The notes under the pieces: model-generated
Told to the model about the DNA's origin: nothing
Seen by the model: only the letters and a program-made list of their open reading frames with translations
Database searches by the model: none
Position numbers and translations under genes: made by a program
In this document: positions 35,101-43,056 of the stretch, one piece after another
How positions within the stretch are numbered: the stretch's first letter is position 1
Layout: every line of letters begins with the position of its first letter
Assembly (NCBI RefSeq): GCF_000430725.1
Contig: NZ_KE387217.1
Location: 1-54,886 of the forward strand
Direction: 5' to 3'
Source of the DNA: Azohydromonas australica DSM 1124
Lineage (GTDB): Bacteria; Pseudomonadota; Gammaproteobacteria; Burkholderiales; Burkholderiaceae_C
Length of the DNA: 54,886 nucleotides

Positions 35101-35188
35101 CGACCTTCTCGGCGCTGGTGAAGATCTTGGCATCCCCGCCTTGCAGGCGCAGCTCGTAGCGGTTGGCGGGCAACCTGTCATCAGCCAT
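32159..35188 (-). CDS. Large polyvalent-type transfer protein with KfrB-like, PDZ and LPD7 domains
   Basis: The 1009-residue protein starts at ATG 35188 behind GGAGGT. The N-terminal 200 residues are a helical region (NRYELRLQGGDAKIFTSAEK ... SLERFAKHKAVDPVPPEGER). A repeated domain occurs twice (about 360-450 and 510-595), each with a 'VGRLAFEKHS' or 'VESVKFNRRG' strand and an AE(V/L)A helix, KfrB-like. A PDZ domain follows at about 645-735 (ELGLTMRPLQGDEARA, ANRAGVLPGDVLVAVNG). An LPD7-type domain is at about 793-890 (GEPGVLAFVDRGSKLATDR, WKALALAGTEDFRRNVWREA). A 70-residue helical end is shared with the gene at 30671. Long Ala/Pro/Gln linkers separate the domains. Confidence 0.8.
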   Translation of the reverse strand: MADDRLPANRYELRLQGGDAKIFTSAEKVAAAFHAADVDKMSSVHRFLRGQPETEVARTAVRTAPQYVSESLERFAKHKAVDPVPPEGERFRDAYYAAVDASLRMRLESVEDWNKVQPTKADGVWKLDRATYDDLEALAFARPERAMQAWMDHVGSRYDAPTLVDFESGQVVTLADTVNLRAARNLHEYRFEIDLNAQQASQQSQPPALAQAASEKAPSQDDGQRVALLSSEPASTVRVEQTPGGAPRVQVGPNQHHWLNENAQWHRDVADRRGLTAGIEAEFAQGKTAEQVIRAMGKELEFLPVDDRPNFIVGVRATLGIPSQATSDGQQEFQAWKAEYDKRQASQSATPIQPQQEGPVMNLTRLQIDGVDVGRLAFEKHSTEAGVFVDLAALDRSDKPVAQFTGVNKDELNNLLGPTVGHEVAKFNGRTGEFKGEQLDVPAAEVAQAAKVVPAKQAQQPAAAAAKVKQAPIATTATAAKQEPAAKTRRAKAVKAEQQPAVPAATERPTPANSVEPANGLAYAIDGSAVESVKFNRRGKGQDQVVDLQGFNGKQQVIEAKAVPVAELARVVGEAAAQHITSVKGHSGTLRGEVAPSPVEPSVLAATAAARSGGKAAAKQAQALAPAAAPLPRPAAPAGGGAPTADPTDTVTVEVLRRGQRETISLQTGSSRELGLTMRPLQGDEARAAGVAGGLLVGGVSGAANRAGVLPGDVLVAVNGTPVSSIDQVRAAAAKPAPAPSSTPAQQASAPSSVPAQQPAAVTSAPAIEEPAAVKARREAERLAIEALKASLAERFIVRAGHAADSTEYRFRGEPGVLAFVDRGSKLATDRNEADVARGIVDLAQAKGWKALALAGTEDFRRNVWREAAARGLPASGYTPTKADQEWVAARQGAHQANTVARTDAQQPAQQPAQRPAQAVASTAGDTPRQGATKEQVMNAMRAGLRDLNMDKASSDRIMERLSVRLDGLLAQGKPLPNIARYDRAAMSKMPEFAARQAQQQGQARARAR

Positions 35189-35354
35189 GTTGACCTCCGT
35201 GCACAAGCGGGTCTTCGAGCGCATCGAAGACATCATCGATGTACATGCAAATGCACTCTTCCAGCGTCAGTGGCTGGGCTGCGTCGTGGCCAGGGCACAG
35301 GCGCTGCATCAGCGCCTGGTACGTCAGCCGCTCTTCATAGGCCTCGCTCTCCAT
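35181..35354 (-). CDS. Small acidic protein between the lipoprotein and LPD7 genes
   Basis: The 57-residue frame starts at ATG 35354 and ends at TGA 35181, overlapping the next start by 8 bp. It reads ESEAYEERLTYQALMQRLCP, then LTLEECICMYIDDVFDALED. It is acidic and helical, and its gene fits tightly between the flanking operon genes. No family is recognised, but coding is likely from position and spacing. Confidence 0.6.
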   Translation of the reverse strand: MESEAYEERLTYQALMQRLCPGHDAAQPLTLEECICMYIDDVFDALEDPLVHGGQHG

Positions 35355-35361
35355 GGCGGGC

Positions 35362-36033
35362 TCACTGCGCCGCGATGACGGCCGGCGGCTCGGGCGGCTC
35401 GATAGCCTGGGGTCGCACCGGGTACAGCTCGATCTCGACGCGGCGGTTGAACGCCCGTCCGTCGGGCGTCGTGTTGGGCGCCACGAAGTCGCCCGCCCCC
35501 TGGTACGTGAGCCGCATGCGGTCCATGGGCACGCCGCCCTTGATGAGCAGCAGCTGCGCAGCCTCCGCCCGCCGCTGGGCCGCTCGGGCGTTCGCCACGT
35601 CGTCGCGGGCCGAGTCGGTACGCCCGCGCAGCACCACCAGCTGCGCCTGCCTGGCCGCGGCCACCAGCTGAGCCGCTGCCGCCGGCGGCAGCTCCAGCTT
35701 CGTGCTGCCCAGGGGGAAGCGGTACGTGTAGACGACGTTGCCGCCGGCGGCCGCTGCTGAGAGCCCGCCGCGGGCCGGGCGCAGCGCCGCCGGCCGCATC
35801 GGGACAGCGTCCTCAGCGGCGAGCCGCTCGGCCGCCGACGCGCGCGCCGCGGCCACCAGATCCGCCGTTGCCCGCTGGATCTTTCCGGCCGCGTCCAGCA
35901 TTTCCAGCCTTGCCGGATCGTTTGCCGGGCTGCGCGTGCGCTCGTCCGGCATCGGCGCCTTCGGCGGCGTCCCGCACCCCACCAGCGCCAGCGTCGCTGT
36001 CAGCGCCGCGAGCAGCGTCAGTCGGCTCTTCAT
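35362..36033 (-). CDS. OmpA-like lipoprotein
   Basis: The 223-residue protein starts at ATG 36033 behind AAGGAG. The signal peptide ends with the lipobox LVGC (Cys at residue 20), so it should be lipid-anchored. The C-terminal half is an OmpA/MotB-like peptidoglycan-binding domain: TYRFPLGSTKLELPPAAA, VVLRGRTDSARDD, AQRRAEAAQLLLIKGGVP and FNRRVEIELYP. It probably anchors the transfer apparatus to the cell wall. Its first 221 bases overlap the 3' end of the virD4 gene in another frame. Confidence 0.85.
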   Translation of the reverse strand: MKSRLTLLAALTATLALVGCGTPPKAPMPDERTRSPANDPARLEMLDAAGKIQRATADLVAAARASAAERLAAEDAVPMRPAALRPARGGLSAAAAGGNVVYTYRFPLGSTKLELPPAAAAQLVAAARQAQLVVLRGRTDSARDDVANARAAQRRAEAAQLLLIKGGVPMDRMRLTYQGAGDFVAPNTTPDGRAFNRRVEIELYPVRPQAIEPPEPPAVIAAQ

Positions 36034-38149
36034 TAGGTACTCCTTCCGTCGGATGATCCAGAACACCAATGTCAAGGTCCCCGTGCAGTCCTGCGGGCTC
36101 CTGCGACGCTGTCGTTGGCGCCGGGCTCGCCGGTGCCTGGCGCACCACGGCCAGCGGCGGGGGCTCGTCGCCTTCCTCCACCCAGTTCTCGCTGCTTGCA
36201 GCCACCACGGCGGCGGCGGCAGGCGCATCGCCCAGGCCGCCATCAAAGAAGTCGTCGATGAACGCATCGACCTGCTCGGGCGGCACGACGCCACCAAGCG
36301 GCCGTGGCGGCACCTTCACCCCGTGCAGCTCCTCCACGGGGATCAGCTCGGTCTCGCCCTCGCCGGCTTTCAGCGCGCGCCAGCGCATCTCGACGCGGGC
36401 GATGTGGGCGGCCAGGTTGAGCGCCGGGATCTCGGGCGGCGCGATGACGCGGTCCTTCAGAAGCGCGTCCGCGTAGACATACGCCTTGTCCGCCAGCACC
36501 GGCCGCAGGCCCCGGAACAGCGCGATCAGCTTGTCCTCGTCGAGGTAGCGAATCTCGTCGGGCGTGAGCAGGTTGCGGCGCTGGATCGTGACGTTCTCGC
36601 CCGTGCTCGTGCCCTGGCCACCGGTGTTGCGACTGTGGGAGCGCACGCGCTCGTCGAGCGTGCCCAGGTCCTTGGCGTACGCTTCGGCCGTCGTTTCGCG
36701 CCGGGGCGCGAAGATGATCTGGCAGCCGTGGTTGTCGGCAATGATCTCCGCGCCCTTGTCGCCGTAGGGAATGGCCAGCTGCGCCTGCGTCTGGCAGACG
36801 CTGCGGAACCGCCAGCCGTAGGCCGCCAGGAAGCCGATGCCCTCCGCGTAGACGTTGATGCGCCCGGCCACCGTCAGCTCGTCGAAGACACCCAGGCACT
36901 TGATGCGCGGCAGCGGGTCGTTCTTGGGCAGCCGCTTGCTGTTGAGGCTAACGACCTGCGACAGGAAGGCATTGAGCAGGATGCGCGACTGCTCCAGCTT
37001 GCCGAAGGGCACGTGCGCGTACAACGCCATGGGCTCGTACATCAGGCGCGAGACGTCGAAGCTGCAGCCACTGGTGGCCGCGTCCACCAGCGGGTCGTCG
37101 AACATTGACAGCGCGCCGGTGAAAGTGGTGAAGATCGACACGAAGGTTTCTGGCGAGTCGCTGCAGTTCAGCACCCGACCCAGGAAACGCTCGCAGGAGG
37201 CGGACAGGCGCCTGCCGGCCTTGTGCCGTTGGGTGATGAGCCCTTCGATGTGATCGCGTAGCCCTTGCTCGCCGCCGCCGCTGGCCAAGCGCAGCATCTG
37301 GCCCATCGTGCGCGGCATCTCCGTCTCGGGCGTCTCCAGCAGGACCAGCCCCAGCCCGACAATCAGGTTGCGGCACTGCGCCTGGAAGAAGTTGGCGCTG
37401 CTGCCCTGGCCGTCCGGCGCGTCCGGGAACCACCAGTAGGCCAGCTCGAACAGGTCCCCAACCACGTGCGCCGCGTCGGGGCGGATGTAGGTCAGAAAGT
37501 TGTGCTGCCCGGTGCGCCCACCGTCGTCATAGGGCGACCACACGCCAATCTTCTTGCCCATCCTGGCTTGCCAACCCGCCGAGGCCTCGAAGATCTCCAG
37601 GTCCTTCATGTCGATGACGAGCAGCGACTCCCGCCATTCGATGGCGTTGGCCAGCACGACGCCCTGTGTCTTCTTTGAGCGCGTCGGGGCGCTCACCAGC
37701 ACGAACTCCTCGCCGGGGTAGCTGATGTAGCGGCTCCCGACCTTGCCGATGATGATGCCGTCGCCCTTGAACAGGCCGTAGGCCTCCATCTCGCCGACGG
37801 TGGCGAAGCGCGCGGCACCGTAGAGCGGCCGTCCCTGCCGGGCAAAGGCCCAGGCTACGAGCGGCAGGCCGAAAGCCATGCCGTAGCCCAGCGCCATCGA
37901 GCCCACGAGCTTCTTGCGCATGCCGTCATCGCTGCCGTACTTGTCCCAGTACCGCCAGATGCTGCCGAGCTGCGCGCGGCCCGGGTTGCTCAGGTTGAGG
38001 GCGTTGAACGTGGCGCCGCTGGCCCAGGTGCCCCCGGCGGCCAGCGCGACGGTCGCACCGGCAAGCGCGGCAGCCATGGCCACACGCCGGGGCGTGAGCC
38101 AGTTCGGGAAGCTCCACGACTTCGGCAGCTTGGGGCGTGGCAGCTTCAT
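35813..38149 (-). CDS. virD4: Type IV coupling protein VirD4/TraG
   Basis: The 778-residue protein starts at ATG 38149. Two membrane helices lie near residues 25-50 and 85-105. The ATPase part has GEEFVLVSAPTRSKKT at the Walker A site, where the usual GxxxxGK[ST] glycines are replaced (ALA and LYS), and Walker B near GVFDELTVAGR, with ...WRFRSVCQTQAQL as in other TraG/VirD4 proteins. It would recruit the relaxosome and couple it to the VirB channel. The last 73 codons are Gly/Ala/Arg-rich and overlap the next gene; this may be read-through past a lost stop. Confidence 0.92.
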   Translation of the reverse strand: MKLPRPKLPKSWSFPNWLTPRRVAMAAALAGATVALAAGGTWASGATFNALNLSNPGRAQLGSIWRYWDKYGSDDGMRKKLVGSMALGYGMAFGLPLVAWAFARQGRPLYGAARFATVGEMEAYGLFKGDGIIIGKVGSRYISYPGEEFVLVSAPTRSKKTQGVVLANAIEWRESLLVIDMKDLEIFEASAGWQARMGKKIGVWSPYDDGGRTGQHNFLTYIRPDAAHVVGDLFELAYWWFPDAPDGQGSSANFFQAQCRNLIVGLGLVLLETPETEMPRTMGQMLRLASGGGEQGLRDHIEGLITQRHKAGRRLSASCERFLGRVLNCSDSPETFVSIFTTFTGALSMFDDPLVDAATSGCSFDVSRLMYEPMALYAHVPFGKLEQSRILLNAFLSQVVSLNSKRLPKNDPLPRIKCLGVFDELTVAGRINVYAEGIGFLAAYGWRFRSVCQTQAQLAIPYGDKGAEIIADNHGCQIIFAPRRETTAEAYAKDLGTLDERVRSHSRNTGGQGTSTGENVTIQRRNLLTPDEIRYLDEDKLIALFRGLRPVLADKAYVYADALLKDRVIAPPEIPALNLAAHIARVEMRWRALKAGEGETELIPVEELHGVKVPPRPLGGVVPPEQVDAFIDDFFDGGLGDAPAAAAVVAASSENWVEEGDEPPPLAVVRQAPASPAPTTASQEPAGLHGDLDIGVLDHPTEGVPNEEPTDAARGADSDAGAGGVRDAAEGADAGRAHAQPGKRSGKAGNAGRGRKDPAGNGGSGGRGARVGGRAARR

Positions 38150-39201
38150 GGCTTTGCCTCCGGCGCGACGTCGCGCTTGCCTTCGGGGTCGTACCAGATC
38201 TCCTGCACGAAGCGGCCGCTGCCGTCGTTGCCGAACTGGAGCACGATGTCGATGTTGCTCTTGAGCAGCTGCTCGACCTTGGCGTCCGGAATGCCGCGCC
38301 CTTGCGGCGACTCCTGCACCATCATCGACAGCTGGTCGAAGGCCATGCGTGGCGTCTTGCTGTGCAGCGTCGTCATGCTCCCCGGGTGGCCCGACATGCC
38401 GAAGCGGATCATGTAGTACGCCTCGGGCCCGCGCGTTTCAGCGAGCAGCACACGGTCCGGCCGGCCGCGCAGTGCAGCCATCAGCAGGTCGTGCGGCGTC
38501 ACGTCGGCCACGCTCTGGCCGCCATCGCTCCAGAACAGGTGCACGGCGTTCCTGTGGTGGGGCGTCAGCAGCTCGGCCGCGCTCTCGACGGTGAACAGCC
38601 GCTCATGCAGCGGGATGAGCTCGGCCAGGGCCTTGAGGACGGTGGTCTTGCCGCAGCCGGTATGCCCACCCACCAGCATGTTCTGTTTGGTGACCATGGC
38701 GAGCTTCAGGAACTCCGGCACCAGGCCGCGCTTGAGCAGCTGCCGCAAGTCCTTCTCGTGCGGCTGCAGGTCGTTCGACGGCGGCACCACGCGCTGGAAC
38801 AGGCCGCCGGCGGCCAGGTCGTCGAGCGTGAGCAGTCGGCTCGACGGGCGCCGGATCGTGACGGACACCGTGTCGCGCGGCACCGCCGGGGGCAGCGCGA
38901 ACTGCACGCGCTCGCCATCGGGCAGCACGGCGCCCAACAGGGGATGCGCGCTGCCCACGATCTGGCTGGTGGATGTTGCAACGGCAATGGCCAGCTGCAC
39001 GCAGCGGTCGAAAGTGAGCGCCGGCACGGCATGCGGCGCGTCCCATCCCTCGTGCCGCTCGACCCAGACTTCGCCCGGGCGGTTCACGCAGATCTCCAGC
39101 ACATCGTCCTGGTCCAGCCACGGCTGCAGCGGCTGCAGCAGGTGGCGCACCATCAGCGCATAGTCCTCGGCCTGGCCGAACGTGAAATCGTCTGAGCCCA
39201 T
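38146..39201 (-). CDS. virB11: VirB11 secretion ATPase
   Basis: ATG 39201 is preferred (351 residues), because AGGTGG lies upstream; GTG 39210 is in frame. The Walker A motif is GGHTGCGKTT, the Asp box ...FTVESAAELL, Walker B ...DRVLLAETRGPEA and the His box GHPGSMTTLHS. It is a hexameric cytoplasmic ATPase that powers pilus assembly and transfer. It overlaps virD4 by 4 bp. Confidence 0.94.
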   Translation of the reverse strand: MGSDDFTFGQAEDYALMVRHLLQPLQPWLDQDDVLEICVNRPGEVWVERHEGWDAPHAVPALTFDRCVQLAIAVATSTSQIVGSAHPLLGAVLPDGERVQFALPPAVPRDTVSVTIRRPSSRLLTLDDLAAGGLFQRVVPPSNDLQPHEKDLRQLLKRGLVPEFLKLAMVTKQNMLVGGHTGCGKTTVLKALAELIPLHERLFTVESAAELLTPHHRNAVHLFWSDGGQSVADVTPHDLLMAALRGRPDRVLLAETRGPEAYYMIRFGMSGHPGSMTTLHSKTPRMAFDQLSMMVQESPQGRGIPDAKVEQLLKSNIDIVLQFGNDGSGRFVQEIWYDPEGKRDVAPEAKP

Positions 39202-39218
39202 GGCTGCCACCTCGAGAT

Positions 39219-40646
39219 TCAGCGAGCGGCGCGCGTCGCCCGCAGCTGGTAGACCCTCTGGAACGAGATCGGAGACAGCGTCTCGACGAAGACGGTGTCG
39301 CCCTGGTTCTTGGTCAGGATGGAAGGGATGTTCATGGTTTGCCGCAGCGCCTCTTGCGCCAGGCGGTCGCCCGTATTGAGCGCACCCGTGCCGATGACGA
39401 CCGTGTTGCCCTGGTTGTCGTCCCGGCCCTGGATCAGCGCCCGGGCCGCGTCACTGAACACGCTCAGGAACAGCGCCGGGCCCACACGCTGGCCCCAGCG
39501 GTTGTCGATGCGGCCCTGCACGCCGCCTTCGCCCAGCGGCCCAGCGGCCATCGCATCCAGGCGCACGCGCACGCTGTAGGGCGCAGGCGTCAGCACCCAG
39601 AGCTCATCGAGCGCAATGGCGGTCGTGCCGATCCGCACGTTCGATGCGTTGTAGCGGCCGTAGATGATCGAGCCGCGGTCGATAAGCGTGATCTGCCCAT
39701 CGGCGCCGCGCACGTCGCGCGTGACCATGCAGCGGAAATCGCCCGGCATCGCCGTGGCCACCTTCATGAGCATGCTGCACTCGATGCTGCGCGGCGGCAG
39801 CATCAAGCTGTCGTTGGGCAGTTGCTCCGCTTCCACCGTCGCTTCGAACGGGCGGCGTTGCCCGGCAGCACCGGCATTTGCAGCCGCAATGCCAGGCGCC
39901 ACCACCGGCGCATGGGGCTGCCAAGGTACAGGCGCTGCGGGCGCTGCCGGGGCTGCCCCCGGCTGCTGCGGGGCGGGTGCGTTCTGTGCCGCCTCGATCT
40001 GCTGCATGGCCCGGTCGAGCTGCCGCTGGTTGTTTGCCAGCCGCTCCATGAGCCGGGCGCGCTCGGCGGCGGTATCGCTTTGCGAGTAGCCCGGCCCGCT
40101 GTCGGCCACCCGCACCAGCATGTTGCCCAGGCCCGAGATGACCATCATCGGTGCATCCCTCGGGTCGCGCACCTGGCGCGGCCGGGCCTGTCCACCCGAG
40201 CCGCCGGCGCGCTGCCCACCCGCGCGCTGGTTGCAGGGCTGGCCCTTGATGCAGATGGGCTCGATGTCCTCGTCCGGCGCGGGCACGGTGGGCTTGGGAG
40301 CTGCTGGCGCCGGTGCCGGTGCTTGGGCTGGGGCAGGGGACGCAGCGGCTTGTGCTGGTCCAGGATCCGGCATCCGCGCCGGCTTGCCGCGGGAAGTGCT
40401 TGATGCCGGCTTGGGCGCCTCCTGCTCGGCCTTGGGCAGCGGCAGCAGCGACTGCAGGCCATAGACCTTCATCCACCACACGCCCGCGCCGGCTGCCAGT
40501 GTCGCCGCGCCCAGCAGGCTCAGGGTGAGCCTCGTCTTACGGCGCGACCAGCGCTGCTGCGCCAAGTCGGCGACGCGGGGGATATCGACGGCATCCACGG
40601 GTTTGGCCGGCTCTACCGTGTTGACGGTTGCCTGTGCTGTGCTCAT
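39219..40646 (-). CDS. virB10: VirB10 (TrbI-type) channel protein
   Basis: The 475-residue protein starts at ATG 40646. It has a cytoplasmic N-terminus, one membrane helix near residues 38-58 (LTLSLLGAATLAAGAGVWW), a long Pro/Ala-rich periplasmic region and a C-terminal beta domain with the VirB10 signature (RGSIIYGRYNASNVRIGTT, DALNTGDRL-like ...GALNTGDRLAQEAL). It spans both membranes and links the ATPases to the outer-membrane pore. It overlaps virB9 by 4 bp. Confidence 0.93.
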   Translation of the reverse strand: MSTAQATVNTVEPAKPVDAVDIPRVADLAQQRWSRRKTRLTLSLLGAATLAAGAGVWWMKVYGLQSLLPLPKAEQEAPKPASSTSRGKPARMPDPGPAQAAASPAPAQAPAPAPAAPKPTVPAPDEDIEPICIKGQPCNQRAGGQRAGGSGGQARPRQVRDPRDAPMMVISGLGNMLVRVADSGPGYSQSDTAAERARLMERLANNQRQLDRAMQQIEAAQNAPAPQQPGAAPAAPAAPVPWQPHAPVVAPGIAAANAGAAGQRRPFEATVEAEQLPNDSLMLPPRSIECSMLMKVATAMPGDFRCMVTRDVRGADGQITLIDRGSIIYGRYNASNVRIGTTAIALDELWVLTPAPYSVRVRLDAMAAGPLGEGGVQGRIDNRWGQRVGPALFLSVFSDAARALIQGRDDNQGNTVVIGTGALNTGDRLAQEALRQTMNIPSILTKNQGDTVFVETLSPISFQRVYQLRATRAAR

Positions 40647-41566
40647 CGCCCGTCCTCCCGGAAACCGCCGGTGCGCTTGTCGCGCACGATGCGCTGCACG
40701 CCCTCGGCCACGCTGCCCTTGGGCGCGCCGCGGCCCTGCACGTCGAACGCCTGGTTGGTGATGGAGACCACCTGCGAGTCGCCCCGGCGCAGCATCAGGC
40801 CGCGCGCCACGCGGTCCACCACCAGCAGGTTGAAGCGGGGGTCGAAGCGCGGGTTGACCTGCTGTTCCTTGCCTCCCGGCAAGACCTCGAACACCGCGGG
40901 CACCGGCATGTGGCCCGGGTACTCCAGATACGTAGAGGCCCCGTCGTCCCACACCGCGGCGGGCACGATGTCCTCGGAGCCCTGGCCCCACGCCTTGGAG
41001 TAGTCGCCGTTGGCGACGATCGGCCGCAGCGACAGGCGCTGTTCGATAATTTCTTGCTCGGTGGGCAGCATCTCCTGCGCGGCCGCCAGACGGCGCCGCA
41101 TGTCCTGGTCAGGCCCGCCGGCTTGCCCGGCCGGTGCCGAGCGGATCTCGACGCGGCGTGAGGCCTGCGCCGGGTTCGCCACCACGTCGAACTGCAGGGC
41201 ATAGTTCCTGCGATTCGTCTGGAACGCGACCGGGTTGGGCAGCGTCGCAGGGCCCACGGGCTTGACGAAGATCGAGCCCTGGCCTTTCGGTCCGCACAGG
41301 TCCCACGCGTCCATTGGCGGCGCATCGGCGCCGCCCTGGGTGGTAGGGCTGACACTGTTCTTGGCCGCGCTGCGGCATACCGAGGCGAGCCCGGCCGCCA
41401 GATCCGTCGTGATCGTCTCGCCCGGTTCCAGCAGGACGTGGGTCGGGACACCCCTGGCGACCGGGATGCGGATGACCTGCTTCGGGTCATACACCACCTC
41501 CGAGATCGGCGCAGCCGTCGCGGCCTGCGCTGCCGCGGCGAGCAGGGCAAGCGCGGCGGCTTTCAC
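40643..41566 (-). CDS. virB9: VirB9 (TrbG/CagX-type) outer-membrane channel protein
   Basis: The 307-residue protein starts at ATG 41566 with a signal peptide (AAALALLAAAAQAATAAP). The CagX/VirB9 fold shows in PNPVAFQTNRRNYALQFDVV, WDDGASTYLEYPG and FNLLVVDRVARGLMLRRGD. It is the periplasmic/outer-membrane subunit that forms the core complex with VirB10 and VirB7. It overlaps virB8 by 4 bp. Confidence 0.93.
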   Translation of the reverse strand: MKAAALALLAAAAQAATAAPISEVVYDPKQVIRIPVARGVPTHVLLEPGETITTDLAAGLASVCRSAAKNSVSPTTQGGADAPPMDAWDLCGPKGQGSIFVKPVGPATLPNPVAFQTNRRNYALQFDVVANPAQASRRVEIRSAPAGQAGGPDQDMRRRLAAAQEMLPTEQEIIEQRLSLRPIVANGDYSKAWGQGSEDIVPAAVWDDGASTYLEYPGHMPVPAVFEVLPGGKEQQVNPRFDPRFNLLVVDRVARGLMLRRGDSQVVSITNQAFDVQGRGAPKGSVAEGVQRIVRDKRTGGFREDGR

Positions 41567-42318
41567 GGGATGGCCCTTGCAATCTTGCCCGCAGGGGCCG
41601 CGTCGCCGTAGTCCAGATCGGACTGCTCGGCACGCACCAGGAACCCGAAGGGGTTGTCGTCGCGCTCGTCCTGGCGCAGCCGCATCTTGAGCTCGCGCGT
41701 GTACTTGATACGGACCATGTACCGCTCGGGTCTCGGCTGTTCGCCGGCAGCGCGGCCATCGAGCCAGGTGTCGGTGACCGTGATCGCCACTTCGGCCACG
41801 CGCAGCCCGGCGCCGTTGGGCCCGAGCAGCCGCGGCTGGGCCACCTTCACCTTCCGGCGCAGCTTGTCGCCGTACTTGCGGATCAGCCCTTCCTCGCCGC
41901 GCGCCTGGTCGCCGCGCAGCTGGCGGTCATACACGGCGAACACCTCCTCGGTGGAGAGGCGGCTGACCAACTGGCGGTCCTCTTCGGCGAACCACCACAG
42001 GTAGCGGAAGCGGGCCTCGACGTAGCGCTTGAGATCAGCGCGGTCCAACGCCTCCTGCTGCGTCATGCGGTCGATGTCCAGCGTGGTGTGCACGTTCACC
42101 ACGCCGTCGTTGATCTCGAACGGCACGGGAATGGGTTTGAAACACAAATAAGCCACCACCACGGCGGCCATGCAGAACAGCATTGCGCCGGTGGCCATCC
42201 ACGTCGTGCGCCGGCAGGTGCGGTCCATGCGGCCCTGGATGTGCTCGATGAGCGCGGCCTGCTGCTGCTGCGTCAGGCCCACTTCGGGCAGATCGTCGCT
42301 TGCTTGCTGGGAAGTCAT
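41563..42318 (-). CDS. virB8: VirB8 assembly protein
   Basis: The 251-residue protein starts at ATG 42318. One membrane helix near residues 42-65 (GAMLFCMAAVVVAYLC) is followed by the periplasmic NTF2-like VirB8 domain (EARFRYLWWFAEEDRQLVS, YMVRIKYTRELKMRLRQDER, NPFGFLV). It nucleates assembly of the VirB complex. Its stop overlaps virB9 by 4 bp, and it abuts virB5. Confidence 0.92.
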   Translation of the reverse strand: MTSQQASDDLPEVGLTQQQQAALIEHIQGRMDRTCRRTTWMATGAMLFCMAAVVVAYLCFKPIPVPFEINDGVVNVHTTLDIDRMTQQEALDRADLKRYVEARFRYLWWFAEEDRQLVSRLSTEEVFAVYDRQLRGDQARGEEGLIRKYGDKLRRKVKVAQPRLLGPNGAGLRVAEVAITVTDTWLDGRAAGEQPRPERYMVRIKYTRELKMRLRQDERDDNPFGFLVRAEQSDLDYGDAAPAGKIARAIP

Positions 42319-42319
42319 C

Positions 42320-43039
42320 TCACGGCTCCTCAACGCGAATGCGAAGGCCGCCCGGACGGTCGAGCATTTCCATAGTGGTGGAGTGCTGGTTGGCCTGCGC
42401 GATGCGTTGGTCGTTCTCGACAGACGCCGTCAGCGCCGTGATGCGGTTGTTCTCGTGCGTCAGAGCCAGCTGCTCGCCCTGCAGCCTGGCGTTGAGCTGT
42501 GCAATGGCGGCCGGGTCCGTGGCGGCCGAGATCGCATCCGTGAGTTTCTGGATCTGCCCCAGCCGGCCACTCTGGGCAGCCAGCGAACGGCGCAGCAGCT
42601 GCGCATTGGCGTACGGGCGGGCGATCTCGGTTTCGCAGACGGAGCGCGGTCGTTCCGCAAGGCTGGAGCACCGGTCGAGCATGCCCGGCGGCATCAACGC
42701 CCGGGCTTCAGGCGTCAGGCCTGCGAAACCGCGCGCCGCCACATCGGCCAGCTGCTCCAGGGCGTTGAGCGGCACGTAGTTGTCGTAGCGGCTGTCGCGC
42801 AGCAAGCCGGCCATGCCCCGGTTGCCCGTCACGGCCCCGAAATCCCGGTCCATGCGGTCGAGCTGGTCAAGTTGGTACAGGAGCGACTTGCCGTTGTCGA
42901 TGAGCTGCTGAGCCCAATGGATGCTGCCCGGAAGATCCGATGTTATGGTCACGGGTATCTGAGCGCGGGCCGACTGGGTTGTCATGAGCGCGGCGAACGA
43001 AAGGCTCACGGCAGCAACGGTAGACGTTGACGACTTCAT
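42320..43039 (-). CDS. virB5: VirB5-like minor pilin
   Basis: The 239-residue protein starts at ATG 43039. A signal peptide (AAVSLSFAALMTTQSARAQ) is followed by the VirB5 pattern IPVTITSDLPGSIHWAQQLI, coiled helices and TGNRGMAGLL. The rest is helical. It would be a minor component of the conjugative pilus, perhaps at its tip. It lies downstream of virB6, which is unusual (see findings). Confidence 0.85.
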   Translation of the reverse strand: MKSSTSTVAAVSLSFAALMTTQSARAQIPVTITSDLPGSIHWAQQLIDNGKSLLYQLDQLDRMDRDFGAVTGNRGMAGLLRDSRYDNYVPLNALEQLADVAARGFAGLTPEARALMPPGMLDRCSSLAERPRSVCETEIARPYANAQLLRRSLAAQSGRLGQIQKLTDAISAATDPAAIAQLNARLQGEQLALTHENNRITALTASVENDQRIAQANQHSTTMEMLDRPGGLRIRVEEP

Positions 43040-43056
43040 GGCGATCTCCAGCTGAA

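Noticed and set aside
35738..37108. 456-codon plus-strand frame
   Set aside because: Antisense to virD4; amino-acid composition is that of a complementary strand and no domain is seen.
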